Source of the DNA: Acanthamoeba lenticulata
Lineage: Eukaryota > Discosea > Longamoebia > Acanthamoebidae
Assembly (NCBI GenBank): GCA_002179805.1
Contig: NAVB01000671.1
Span: forward strand, 1-64,000
Length of the DNA stretch: 64,000 nucleotides
Reading direction: 5' to 3'
Shown here: positions 54,559-64,000 of the stretch, piece by piece
Layout of the letters: each line of letters starts with the position of its first letter
How positions within the stretch are numbered: position 1 is the first letter of the stretch
Translations under genes and position numbers: made by a program
Notes under the pieces: model-generated
Databases searched by the model: none
Seen by the model: the letters and a program-made list of their open reading frames with translations, nothing else
Told to the model about the DNA's origin: nothing

Positions 54559-56543
54559 ATGATGAGGAACAGCAGAAGGGCAGGTTCGGCACTGGCTTCG
54601 ACGAGCCTCCGCATTCATGGAAGGACGAGGTTGGCGGCACCTCTGGGAACCACGTGGCGCAGCGTGCAAACCACCAGCGGCGCGACCAAGGGAGCCAAGC
54701 CTTTGCTGATGATTCCTGGTCCCATCGAGTTCAGTGAGGGAGTGCTTCAGTCCATCTCCCTTCCCACGCTCAGGTACATCCTGGTTTTTCAACTGTTGCC
54801 CCGTGGTGAACTGATGCAATTTGCAGCCATGTGTCGCCTGAGTTCATCGAGTTGTTCGGTCAATCTCTCGAGCAACTTCGTTCCGTCTTCCTCACGGAGA
54901 AGGGCCAGCCCTTTGTTCTGGCCGGCTCTGGTGCGCCTCTTTTGCCGTCATAGTCTTCCTCTCCTTTTGGCCCCTCATGAAAGTGGCCACACGCGCAGGC
55001 ACGCTCGGGTGGGACATGACGGCCTGCAACCTCTTGCAAAAGGGCGACAAGGCGCTCGTCGTCAACACCGGCTACTTCGGCGACCGCTTCGGCGAGTGGT
55101 ATGCTTGTTTGTCCCAAAAGAGATTACCCTCAGCGACTGACTGTAGAGATCCTGCTTGGCTCTTGCTCCCCATTCAAGCCTCACGGCCTATGGTGCTGAA
55201 GTGACCCACGCGCGCGCCGCCATTGGCGACTGTCCCTCCGTCGCCGATGTTGTCCAGCTGCTCGGTCAAAGGTTCCCGAGACCCTGACCAGGCCTCGCCT
55301 GCCCCACCGGGGCGTCCAAGCGTTTTAACCGCTCCTCGCCGTGTAGGGACTCGTTCAAGATGGTGACCTTGACCCACGTGGACACCTCCACGGGCGTGCT
55401 GGTCGACATCAAGTCCTTTGCGCAGGCCATCCGCAAGCACAGCCCCAACGCCATCGTGGTCGTCGACGGCGTGTGCGCCTCTGGCGGTACGCAACTGCTC
55501 CCGCCGCCGCCGCCGCTGACAGGCCCTGGCTGATCATCGAGTCTCGCCTGCGTGCACGCAGGTGAGGAACTGCGCATGGACGAGTGGGACGTCGACGTGG
55601 TGCTGACAGCCTCGCAGAAGGCTATCGGCGTGCCGCCGGGCCTTGCCATCCTCATGGCCAGCCAGCGCGCAATGGTGCGGGCAAGAGAGAATCTCCCTCG
55701 CTGCCTGCTTTTTGAATCGTCCTCACATTTGCGATGTTGCGGGGCGCAGTCGCTGTTCAAGTCGCGCTCGACCCCCGTGGCCAACTACTTCTGCGACTGG
55801 GCCAAGTGGCTGCCCATCATGGAGAGCTATGAGGGCAGGAAGCCGTCGTACTTTGCCACGCCCCCGGTCAACCTGATCCGTGGCCTGCACACCAGGTGCG
55901 CATCTCGCCGTGCCCAAGAGATTGCCGCGAGACCCCTTTATTGATTATCTTCTTCTTTGCGTGTGTGTTCCTCGCACTTGGGCAGTCTTTACGAGATTCT
56001 GAGTGAGGGCGAGGGAGCCATGGACAAGCGCTTCAAGGCCCACCAGACTGCGGGCAAGGCCGTCAGGCAGGCCGTCAAGGCGCTCAATCTCACCGTGCGT
56101 AACCGTCACCTCGGCGGTGAAGGAGTGGCCCGCTGACGAGGCTTTCGATTGGTTTGGCTCGCAGACTGTTGCAGTTTCAGAGAAGCTCTCGGCCAACACC
56201 ATCACGGCCGTGCGTTTCCCGCAAGGCGTCACCGCACCTGCGCTCCTTCCTAAGATCAAGAGCCACGGCGCGGAACTTGCAGGTAAGTTGAACGCGACGC
56301 ACACATGAGCTACGAGCCGCAGGCTGACCTCACCGTTTCTCTCTTGCAGGCGGGCTGCACCATGCCATCAAGGCCGAGTACTTCAGGATTGGGCACATGG
56401 GCGTCTCTGTAACTGACCATGGCCGCGGTCACCTCGAGCAGACCATCAACGCTGTGGAGCAGGGTCTGGTCGAGTGCGGCTACACCAACTTCGAGAGGGG
56501 CGCTCCTGTTGACGCCCTCAAGCGCACCCTCGCCAGCCAGTAG
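54559..56543 (+). CDS. Alanine-glyoxylate aminotransferase (serine-pyruvate type)
   Basis: A PLP fold-type I enzyme converting glyoxylate to glycine with alanine or serine. The leader MMRNSRRAGSALASTSLRIH suggests mitochondrial import. Exons then give PLLMIPGPIEFSEGVLQS, SHVSPEFIELFGQSLEQL, VLAGSGTLGWDMTACNLLQK, VVNTGYFGDRFGEW, VTLTHVDTSTGVLVDI and AIVVVDGVCASGGEELRMDE. DVVLTASQKAIGVPPGLAIL carries the Schiff-base lysine. SLYEILSEGEGAMDKRFKAH, TITAVRFPQG and AEYFRIGHMGVSVTDHGRGH follow. Stop TAG 56541-56543. The first splice restores SH from AG|C. About nine exons; all core motifs are present. ATG 54562 is an alternative start one codon later. Confidence 0.93.
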
Positions 56544-56623
56544 TCGGCAAATACCTCGCATTCCGGCAAAGAGCAGAAAATTATATTTTTCTATCTGGCC
56601 GCGGCTCCCAAAAATCAACAACA

Positions 56624-57125
56624 ATGGCGGCCACTAATGCCTTTGGCTTTCAGGGTGCTGGGCGGTGCTACCCAATCTGGAGGGACTATTCCCTTTGCAT
56701 GAATGGCTCTTCGCAGCCCGGCGAATGTGTGCCATTCTTTGAGGACTATGTCACTTGCACCCACGGCTGGGTACCCCCCCCCTCTCTTCTCCCGGATCCA
56801 ACCCCTTGGCGATTTCGAATCTCCTGGACATTTTAAGCTGATTTACAGTGCAAATTCACCCCGCCTTGATTAGGCCGACCCGAAGAATAAGGAGTATCTC
56901 TTGCGCCAAGTTCAATTGGAGAAGGAGCAGCAGGAGTGGTACAACAAGTACGGCAAGAAGATGGAGGGCCACGTGCGAACATTCGAGTCGAGAGCGCAGT
57001 ACAATGAGTGGAAGGAGAAGGTTGCTGCTGATGCCCGGGCTTCAGGTCGTCGTGTTGTGGTCAAGGAACAAGATGCCTCGATGGAGGACCTCAAGGCCTA
57101 CACCAAGGAAAAGCTCAACCTGTGA
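56624..57125 (+). CDS. NDUFS5-like twin-CX9C complex I subunit
   Basis: Two exons joined at GW|ADPKNKEY. The N-terminal part has AGRCYPIWRDYSLCMNGSSQ and GECVPFFEDYVTCTHGW. This is two exact Cys-x9-Cys pairs, the twin CX9C motif of proteins imported by Mia40 into the intermembrane space. A long charged helix follows (LRQVQLEKEQQEWYNKYG). The order GRCYxxWxDYxxC, PxxCxxxxEDYxxCxHG fits the complex I 15-kDa subunit NDUFS5, better than COX or CHCHD relatives. Start ATG 56624, stop TGA 57123-57125. 80 bp after the AGXT stop. Tail length exceeds human NDUFS5, which is common in protists. Confidence 0.75.
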
Positions 57126-57516
57126 CCTCTTTCTCGCCTGTAAGCTCTGGAATGAACCTGACCCTCTCTTCGTGAACGCTTGCTTTCCCGTTCCTCTTTT
57201 ACCTTCCTTGGGCGGGTGCGTCTTCTGAATGTCAATGCCCACTGCTCCATGATGCGGCATGTGAAGCAGGCCCCACTGCGAGAGTCGGCGTCCCTCTTTG
57301 TCCTCACGCGACTATCACGAACTCTTGTATGAGCTCAAACAGATATAGCGTCTCAACGTCCCCATAACTTCTTTGTTGCAAAGGCTGGCAAAGCCGATTG
57401 CCGTGTCCACTGGCTGTTGACTCCAGTTGGCGATCGGCCTCACGCTTGCCGTTAAATCACATTTTTGTATTTTGTCTTTATTTTATTCAAGGAGAAAGCA
57501 AGAAGGGCGAGGGGCA
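57126..57516. promoter_or_regulatory. Intergenic region before homoserine acetyltransferase
   Basis: About 390 bp. The last 60 bp are AT-rich (ACATTTTTGTATTTTGTCTTTATTTTATTC at 57460-57489), a likely core promoter or leader. Only short frames are present, none with recognisable content. No RNA gene is seen. Confidence 0.45.
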
Positions 57517-59955
57517 ATGCGGCGAAGCACGACCCTCACGCTCTCGCGCACATGGCTGCCACCATGTGGCCGCTCTTACGCACGCTGTTTCACCACTCGT
57601 AAGTGCACACTTGGTGCCGTATGTGGAACTGGGCACATACACTGACTGTTGACTTTTCTCTCCTCCACAACTGCACTGCCCCAAAACAAGGAGTCGAAAA
57701 GGCCACCATCTTTGCCACGAGCAAAGGTCGCAAGGTGAAGAGACTGCAGCAGCCCTTCTCTCTCGAGCTGGGCGGCACACTACCCGAGGTAAAGCACGCT
57801 CTCTCTCCGCCCTCCTCGTTAAGGGCCACTCCCCAGCCTAAAAAGGCCCCGACGTGCAGCTCCACATGGTCTACGAGGAGTGGGGCAATGTGCACAACCC
57901 GGTCGTGCTCCTCTTCCCCTCTCTTTCCGTGGGTTCCCACGCCAGGTACCTGCGCCTTCCTCGTCGCCAGCGCTGTGCGGGGAGCGCCTGACCATGGGAC
58001 GTAATGAACCACAAAAGGTCGAGCGTCGATGACCCCACGGCCGGCTGGTGGGAAGGTGCGTCGCCAACAGCTCACCATCGCTCTCTCCTTTGAGTGATGC
58101 ACTTGCAAACCTGCGCGCGCGCGGTGGTGGTTGGGGTTGTGCGCAGCTATGCTGGGGCCGGACAAGGGAATCAGCACGGAGAAGTTTCGCGTCATCTGCC
58201 CCGCCGGTCTTGGATCGCCGTTTGGCTCCACCTCTCCTCTGGTGCTCTGTCCCTCTGCCTTTCTTTCTTTCTTTCTTTGTCGCTTTGCGGCGCATCTTAG
58301 TGGCTGTGTCGCACACGACCGCTGCGCAACAGAGCACGAACCCGCACACCGGCAAGCCATACGGGAGCAGCTTCCCACAGATCACTCCTCGAGGTGGCCA
58401 CGCGACGCCCGCCTCCGCCACACACCACCGCCCCGCCATGCCTGCTGATCTTCTCGCTGGGTGGGTGGGGGCAGATATGGCACGAGCGCACATGGCTTTG
58501 CTCGAGAGCCTGAACGTCCGAAAAGCCCACGCTCTCGTGGGCGCTTCTCTCGGTGCGTCCCCGCCACCAGTCGGCGCATCATCAAAGTCTGATTCCCTCT
58601 TTCTCTCTTCCCTTCTTTTCTCTCGTGTGGCGATCAAGGTGGCTGCGTCGCCCTGTCCTTTGCGTCCGAGTATCCGGACTTTATCGACAAGCTGTGCGTG
58701 ATCTCCTGCACCGGTACCGCCCCCATTGCGTCTTCCCCCCCTCCCCGTTCGTGGCAAAAACCGATCTCCACAAACTGGGCTTTGACCGCAGGCAAGTCGA
58801 CGCCGGGCAGCGTGGCGCTCCGACACATCCAGCGGCAGGCCGTCCTTCGCGACCCCAACTACTGGTGCACACACGCGCGGCCGCTCGGACTCCCCGTTTG
58901 TTGGCCTAGCCTCGCTCACCCACTGTTTTCCTGATGCACACACACACACACACAGTGACGGGAACTACAGGGAGAAAGGCGTCAGCCCCTCCAACGGAAT
59001 GGCCGTGGCCCGGCAACTGGGTAACCCTCCTTCCCTCACGATGCGGCTCTTCCCCCCTTCCCAGCTCCCGCCAGCAAGGGCCCTTTAGCTCACCGCACGA
59101 GATTGCGGGCGGGGGACGAGGTATGCAGGGATGGTGACCTACCGGACGCGGGAGGAGTTTAACCAGCGGTTCGACTGGGACGCGAGTGGGCCCTACCACC
59201 TGGGCGACGCCATCAACTTTGAGGTAGAGCGATACCTCCAGCGGGCCGGTACGGCATCTTCTCCTCCCCCCCCCCCAACAGGCTCTCCAGCTTGGGCCTC
59301 ACCGCCGTGCATCTGGTCGCGCCACCCAATGCAGCCAATGCGTTCGTCGACCACTACGACCCCAACTGCTATCTTCTCCTCTCGTGCGACGTCCCCATTC
59401 CCCCTCTGCGGCCCTTCCTCCTCCCAACCTCCCATACTGATGATTGGCGCTATTGGTTGGTCGGGGGACAACGTCCACACAGCAAATGCACGGATCTGAT
59501 GGACATGGGGCGTGGCCACAAGAACTTCTCTGAGGGTCTGCTTCGGATCAAGGCCAAGAGTACTGCTCCCCCTCCCCCATTCCACGTACATGTCCAGCTC
59601 ATCATCTCACTGCCTTGGACGTGCAGCGATGATCATGGGTGTTGATTCAGACTACCTCATCCCCGTATCGGAGCAGCAGTATGTGTACCACCTTCTGCAA
59701 GGTACATGCTGCCAAAATGTGGCCACAGACATTGGTCCAGGTGGACCAACCATGTTCTTGTGGGGATGTTGAGCAGCACACGGCAAGGACGTGCAGCTGC
59801 GCACCTGCGGCTCAATCTACGGGCACGACGCCTTCCTCCTGGAGATGGCCAGGTTCTTGCCCCATGTCCGTGACTTCCTGGAGCACGACCTCCATCATCA
59901 TCATCACCATCACCACACATCACCCCGAGGAGGCGCCTTTGCCCACCCTTATTGA
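57517..59955 (+). CDS. Homoserine O-acetyltransferase (MET2/metX type)
   Basis: It acetylates homoserine for methionine/cysteine synthesis. ATG 57517 starts MRRSTTLTLSRTWLPPCGRS, a mitochondrial-type leader. Alpha/beta-hydrolase motifs follow: ELGGTLPEVQLHMVYEEWGN, DDPTAGWWE, MLGPDKGISTEKFRVICP, NPHTGKPYGSSFPQITPR and HALVGASLGGCVALSFASEY (nucleophile elbow GASLG). Then come SNGMAVARQLGMVTYRTREEF, DMGRGHKNFSEGLLRI, MIMGVDSDYLIPVSEQQ (catalytic Asp) and SIYGHDAFLLEM (catalytic His). The C-terminus carries a run of eight histidines after FLEHDL, then ends at TGA 59953-59955. About ten exons. Together with the cysteine synthase at the other end it covers the activated-precursor route of sulfur amino-acid synthesis. 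Confidence 0.88.
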
Positions 59956-60236
59956 GAGGTGCAGCCATGGCTGCACATTAAGGCCTCCAAAAGGCTGATC
60001 AAATCTTGGCGTTTGTAATACAGCACCACACGTGAGCTGTGGTCATGCTGTCGGCAGTCTCACTCGCCTATCTCCTTTACTCTCTAGACGGCTGTGGTAC
60101 TACGTTGTAGTACCTATCCAGCCTGTTTAAGTGGTTTTTTAATCTTGTGGCGACAAGGAGGCCTCTTTTCTTCTGTTCAACCAACTCCATTTTGGTCCAC
60201 AGGAAAGGCCAGTTTGTGGCGACTCTCCTCTCCACT
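59956..60236. other. Intergenic region between convergent stops
   Basis: About 280 bp between the stops of homoserine acetyltransferase and serine carboxypeptidase. It contains a perfect short hairpin (60096-60114) and no gene that can be supported. Confidence 0.5.
60096..60114. repeat. 8-bp inverted repeat with 3-nt loop
   Basis: GGTACTAC, GTT, GTAGTACC forms a perfect stem between the two convergent genes. It could help 3'-end formation or be chance. Confidence 0.5.
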
Positions 60237-62443
60237 TCAGAACGGCGACAAGAGCGCGCGGCGAGCCGACGGAGCGCGGCGAGGCGGCACGTCCGGAAGA
60301 GCGCCCGACTTGAGGAAGTTGGAGAAGACGTGGTAGGCCAGGGCCGGCTGGTACATCGGCGCCTGTTGTTGGTGCAGCAAACAAAAACACGTGTGTTAAG
60401 CTCATCAAGAGGCGAAGCTAGCGGAGCTCGGGGGCTGGCCCCGCACGTACCTCGTGTCCGGCGCCCTTGATGGTGACAAATGTGTAGCGATCAAACACTT
60501 CGGTGTAGCCCGCCACGGAGTGCACGCCCGGCGCATACCAGGCCCTGGGGACCGAGAGCATCCTGGTCAGCGACCCTTGCTCCGAAGGAGGATAGAGAAA
60601 GAGGGAGTGTAGCGGGCGACGCACTTCCACTTCTTGACGATGGGGCGGTTGAGGCCATTGAGGCAGTACTGGGTGTAGGCGAAGGGCACCGTCGCGATGT
60701 CAACATCTGTCAACGCTCCCACAGCGCCCATCAGCCTTGAATACACACATGCACACACACACAAGAAGAGGGCAGAAGCGCCGCACCGCCAGAGTAGTAG
60801 AGGATCTTGAGGTCGGGCCGCCGGGCGAAGAACTCGCGGAGGTAGTTGAGCATGTTCTGCTTCTGCATGGTGTAGTTGAGTCCCTTGGCACACTCGGACC
60901 ACCGCGTGCCCACGCGCGCGTGGATGGCTCGTTGCACGTCGGCGCGCTGCAGCCGGACACCGCCGCCGCTCGTGTCAGTTTCGAAACACACTCGTCGATA
61001 GAGAGCTCAGAAAGACCAGCACAGGCGCGCAGAGACATACGTTGAGCCAGCGGTTCGCCACCTGCTCAAAGGTGAGGCAGTTGGGCGTCTCCTCGAAGAT
61101 GTCCAGCGTGCTGGTGGCGCACACGATCATCCAAAGGAAGGGGGCGGTGAGAAAGTGAAAGAGACCGCGACGTGCATGCAAAGCAAACAAAACAAGCACA
61201 AACCCGTTGCCGGTGCAGTAGTTGCTGTAGAGGTCGTCGCCGTCGATGTTGCCCGTGGCCAGCACGATCTGGGCGAAGAGCATGTGGCACTTGACCGGGT
61301 ACTCCTCCTTGACCTGGTCGCAGCCGGCTTCGTGCCACGCCAGATAGTCCGTGATGCTCACCGTGCCGTGCCAGTAGCTGCAGCGGCCACGTACGTGACG
61401 AAAGCGAGGTTAGGAGAGGTCGGGACGGGGCGTCAGAGTCTGGGGCTCGGCGCGATGAGGGAGGAAGAGGGGGACGCCACTAGAGCTCGACTTGGAGGGG
61501 CAGGTTGTTGACGATGATGCCGTAGTTGGGGCAGTCGATGACCGGGTTGCCCAGCATGAGGCCCTTGAGCTGCGCCTTGATCCCAGCGTCGGGCCTTGTC
61601 GACATACGCAAACATACAAGCAGGCACGTCGTGAGAAAGGAGGCCGAGAGGCTGAGCACAGCTTGTGCTGGGACGCGAGGCCAGGCACCCGTTGATGACC
61701 TGGTCGGCGAGCATCGGCACGTAGACGCCTCCGTAGCTCTCGCCGGTGATCCACAGGTCGTGCAAGCGGTAGTGGGCAAACACGTCAAACCAGCCGCGCA
61801 GGAACGCGTAGTTGTCGGCCGCCGTCTTGTTGTCGTTGGTCACGTAGTCGCTCGGCGTGTCCGAATAGGAGAAGCCAACCCCGGCGGGAGCCTCGATGAA
61901 CAGCATGTTGGCCACCCGGTTGAGGCTCCACGGGTTCTCCTCCACGCCGCCCTGCGGGTTGCCGTTGGGCCTGAGCGGGCCGTGCTCTTGCGTAGCGCCG
62001 ATGAGCGACGAGCAGCCCGGCCCACCGTTCAACCACACCACCAGCTGAAGACATAGAGCGATGGTAAAGAAAAAGAAAAGAAAAAAGAAACAAATGAATA
62101 AATAATTAATAAAGAACGAAAACGAAACGCGAAGGAGGGAAAAGGTACAGGGTCAGTCGCGGGGTTGTTCTGGCTCTCGGCGAACCAGAAGAAGAGCCTG
62201 CGGCCATGAGCCTCATCTACAGTGATGTAGCCAGCGTAATTGCGGTACGGCAGCGCGCGTCCTTCCTGAATGGTTCCGAGAGTTAGCATCAAGGCAGATG
62301 AAAGAAAAGGGGAGCTCAAAGAAGAGGCGCACATAGCCAGGAAGCGAGGTGACGAGGAAGTCGGACGGCGAGGCAGCGAACGCAACGGCGCTGATACCCA
62401 AGAGCACCAGGACGAAGACCAGTGAGATTCGTGCGCTTGGCAT
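60237..62443 (-). CDS. Secreted serine carboxypeptidase (S10 family)
   Basis: A signal peptide (MPSARISLVFVLVLLGISAV) is followed by YRNYAGYITVDEAHGRRLFF, WFAESQNNPATDPVVWLNGG and GPGCSSLIGATQEHGP. Then come NMLFIEAPAGVGFSYSDT and DLWITGESYGGVYVPMLADQ with the nucleophile Ser in GESYGG. Later exons give LKGLMLGNPVIDCPNYG, YWHGTVSITDYLAW, ILYYSGDVDIATVP with the catalytic Asp, and FVTIKGAGHEAPMYQPALAY with the catalytic His. The triad is complete. Stop TGA at 60237-60239. About eight exons. In amoebae such enzymes act in lysosomes/phagosomes or are secreted, and they remove C-terminal residues at acid pH. The start ATG 62443 gives a clean signal peptide. Confidence 0.93.
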
Positions 62444-62565
62444 GCTTGGCGGGAGGAAGACTGCAACTGACGCGGTGTGCCGTCAGTGTTAGTGCACTAA
62501 CACCCAAACGCCGAGACATTTTTCGTAGTCTTTTTAATAATAGTTTTTACAGGTTTTCGTCTCCT

Positions 62566-64000
62566 TCAAGAGTGAAGTTGATGGAAGGTAAAATGTTGCC
62601 GGCTCTGCCGCTTGCGGTAGAACCCATAGATCAGAGCGCCCACGATGATAACCGCCACGATGGCCACCGCCACTGGCACGGCGACCGCCACGCCCACGAT
62701 CACGGCGGTGTTGTCGCTGCTGGTGCCTCCGTCGCCGCCTCGTCCGTTGGAGCCAAGCAGCGCGCCCAGCCCGATGCTCGGATCATACTCGAGCGTCCGT
62801 TCAAAGGCCGGGAACGACAGGACGAGGTCGTACGCCACAGAGGAGGCGTCGGTCGAGTTGGCGCGCAAAATCGAGTGGTTGATGTTGGCCAGCTGGCTGT
62901 CGACGAGAGCCACTTCAAACAACTGCACCTCGACCACGACATCGGGGAGGCCCGATGGCACCCAGTACGTGGTCATGCTCGGGCGTGGCCTGTTCTTGAA
63001 CATCCGCACGGTTGAGGACGACGAAGGCGCTGTGGCGGTGGCGTTGGTCGAGACTCGGAAGGAGAACTGGAGGCCCGGGGCAGAGATGCCGGCGATGGTG
63101 GTGAGGTTGATGGACCACTTGACGGCGCCAGGGCTCACGACGAAGTCGAGGCCACTGAACTGCGACTGGAACGCCTGCGCGTGGAAAGCGTAGCTTTGGG
63201 TGACGCTGGTGGTGTTGTCCATCAACATTGCTGAGTAGTTGACCGTCGTGACGCTGTTGTTGGCACCGCCTCCACCAGACGAGTTTGTCACCACCCATGT
63301 AACATCTGCGGTGACGGATCCGTTAACGAGACACTCAAGCGCACGAGACTATGGATGGGAGCGTACTGGAGAGGTCGGTGGCGCCGGCTTGGAGTTGACT
63401 TAGCTCCGATCGCACTTGGACATTGCTGGCTGCTGCATGGTGTGAGGAAGTCAACGTTGTCAGATCACACTTGAGCAGAGGAAAAGAGAGAGGAATCACG
63501 TACGGGCGCCTGAGCTGGCGGCCAGGGGTGCTGCAACGGCCACGGCGGGTGCGTCTGAGTTGAACGTGGCGGTCACATTGGCGGAGATGGGAGCCAAGCT
63601 CACTGCAGGAGATGGCGTGGCCGACGGCGACGGCGAGCGGGGTGGAGAGAAGGTGGGCGTCGCAGAACGAGATGGTGAAGGAGATGAGGAGATAGTTGGT
63701 GTGGCCGTAGGAGACGGAGAATCGGAAGAGGGAGAGGTCCGGTAGGAACCGAAACCGCACATGCGAGCATCTCCCGCCGAGACGCCGCTCCAGTTGGTGT
63801 ATTTGGACGGCGGAGTGATGCCCTTCTTGTCGCCCCAGCATTCGAGCTCGCCGTCCGCCACCCCGCAAGCATAGAAGCGACCGACCACTATGCTCGTGAA
63901 CACAGCGCCAACAGGCGGATGGAGCTCAGGTCGATAGTTGGCGATGCTGTCGCCCCAGCACGACGCCGTTCCGTTGGATTTTAAGCCACATGAGAAGTCG
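62566..64000 (-). CDS. Type I membrane protein with CWG/RCC1-like repeats and Ser/Thr/Pro stalk (partial)
   Basis: The 5' part lies beyond the window. The visible N-side has CGLKSNGTASCWGDSIANYR and YACGVADGELECWGDKKGI, then CGFGSY: the Cys-Gly / Cys-Trp-Gly pattern of RCC1-type (RCC1_2) propeller blades seen in secreted protist proteins. A Ser/Thr/Pro-rich segment follows (about 63730-63600), probably an O-glycosylated stalk. Later comes a region with several N-glycosylation sites (NSS, NYS, NTT, NLT, NHS). It ends with the transmembrane helix AVIVGVAVAVPVAVAIVAVI and a short basic tail (YRKRQSRQHF), TGA at 62566-62568. Exons join at about 63506/63435 and 63369/63303. Likely a surface receptor or adhesin; ligand unknown. 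Confidence 0.72.

Noticed and set aside
54421..55140. Longer plus-strand frame before the AGXT leader
   Set aside because: Its first 45 codons are hydrophobic and run opposite the possible first exon of the BLOC1S1-like gene; the Arg-rich leader from ATG 54559 fits AGXT better.
58935..58956. (CA)n run and other short dinucleotide or homopolymer tracts (e.g. 199-209, 26166-26190)
   Set aside because: They sit in introns or intergenic sequence and look like ordinary microsatellites or splice-site tracts.
1..64000. CRISPR arrays, insertion sequences, viral genes, operons with Shine-Dalgarno sites
   Set aside because: None seen. No regularly spaced repeats, transposase or integrase motifs, and the gene structure is spliced eukaryotic throughout.

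Overview
This is nuclear DNA of a free-living amoeba, most likely Acanthamoeba or a close amoebozoan relative. The evidence is the GC-rich composition, the dense gene packing (about 27 protein genes in 64 kb, often under 150 bp apart), the many short GT-AG introns of roughly 60-130 bp, and the gene content: TOM7, a twin-CX9C complex I subunit, COMMD2, TSR1, a eukaryotic initiator tRNA, a type III glutamine synthetase, WWE/BTB/LRR proteins and a Ser/Thr/Pro-stalked surface protein. No search was run. Species and gene names come from recognising family motifs, and exon boundaries were read by eye.

Layout. 1-2.7 kb: the end of a ZZ-finger protein, then a mitochondrial-type cysteine synthase on the minus strand. 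2.7-6.7 kb: initiator tRNA-Met in a divergent promoter, then a WD40-M20 peptidase fusion like yeast Dug2. 6.7-12.9 kb: a long coiled-coil protein with a C-terminal dilute domain. 13.6-21.7 kb: glutamine synthetase III, TOM7, a Yop1/REEP membrane-shaping protein, a second M20 peptidase and an arrestin-like protein. 21.7-34.8 kb (minus strand): a BTB-WWE-ankyrin protein, an LRR protein fused to a PP6-regulatory SAPS domain, and an F-box/JmjC/APH-kinase protein. 35-39.3 kb: a small four-helix membrane protein, a membrane-anchored aspartyl-hydroxylase-like protein, an adenine-methyltransferase-like protein and COMMD2. 39.4-53.9 kb (plus strand): TSR1, PanB, an E2-like protein, a DUF1990 protein and an F-box SNF2 ATPase. 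53.9-64 kb: a BLOC1S1-like protein, alanine-glyoxylate aminotransferase, NDUFS5, homoserine O-acetyltransferase, a serine carboxypeptidase and the end of a surface protein with CWG/RCC1-type repeats.

Shared themes. Sulfur, glutathione and nitrogen metabolism recurs: cysteine synthase, homoserine acetyltransferase, the Dug2-like peptidase, an M20 dipeptidase-like enzyme and glutamine synthetase. Ubiquitin-related proteins also recur: two F-box proteins, a BTB-WWE protein and an E2 variant. Eukaryotic gene order rarely means an operon, so these are treated as co-occurrence, not proven systems.

The most unusual points are the LRR-SAPS fusion, which is supported by splice phase and by the lack of any in-frame start for a separate SAPS gene, and two nearby 2-oxoglutarate-oxygenase folds (JmjC and aspartyl-hydroxylase type) whose iron-binding histidines all appear to be replaced. 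A pair of intronless divergent genes at 35.7-38.2 kb, one with a bacterial-looking NPPF methyltransferase motif, also stands out.
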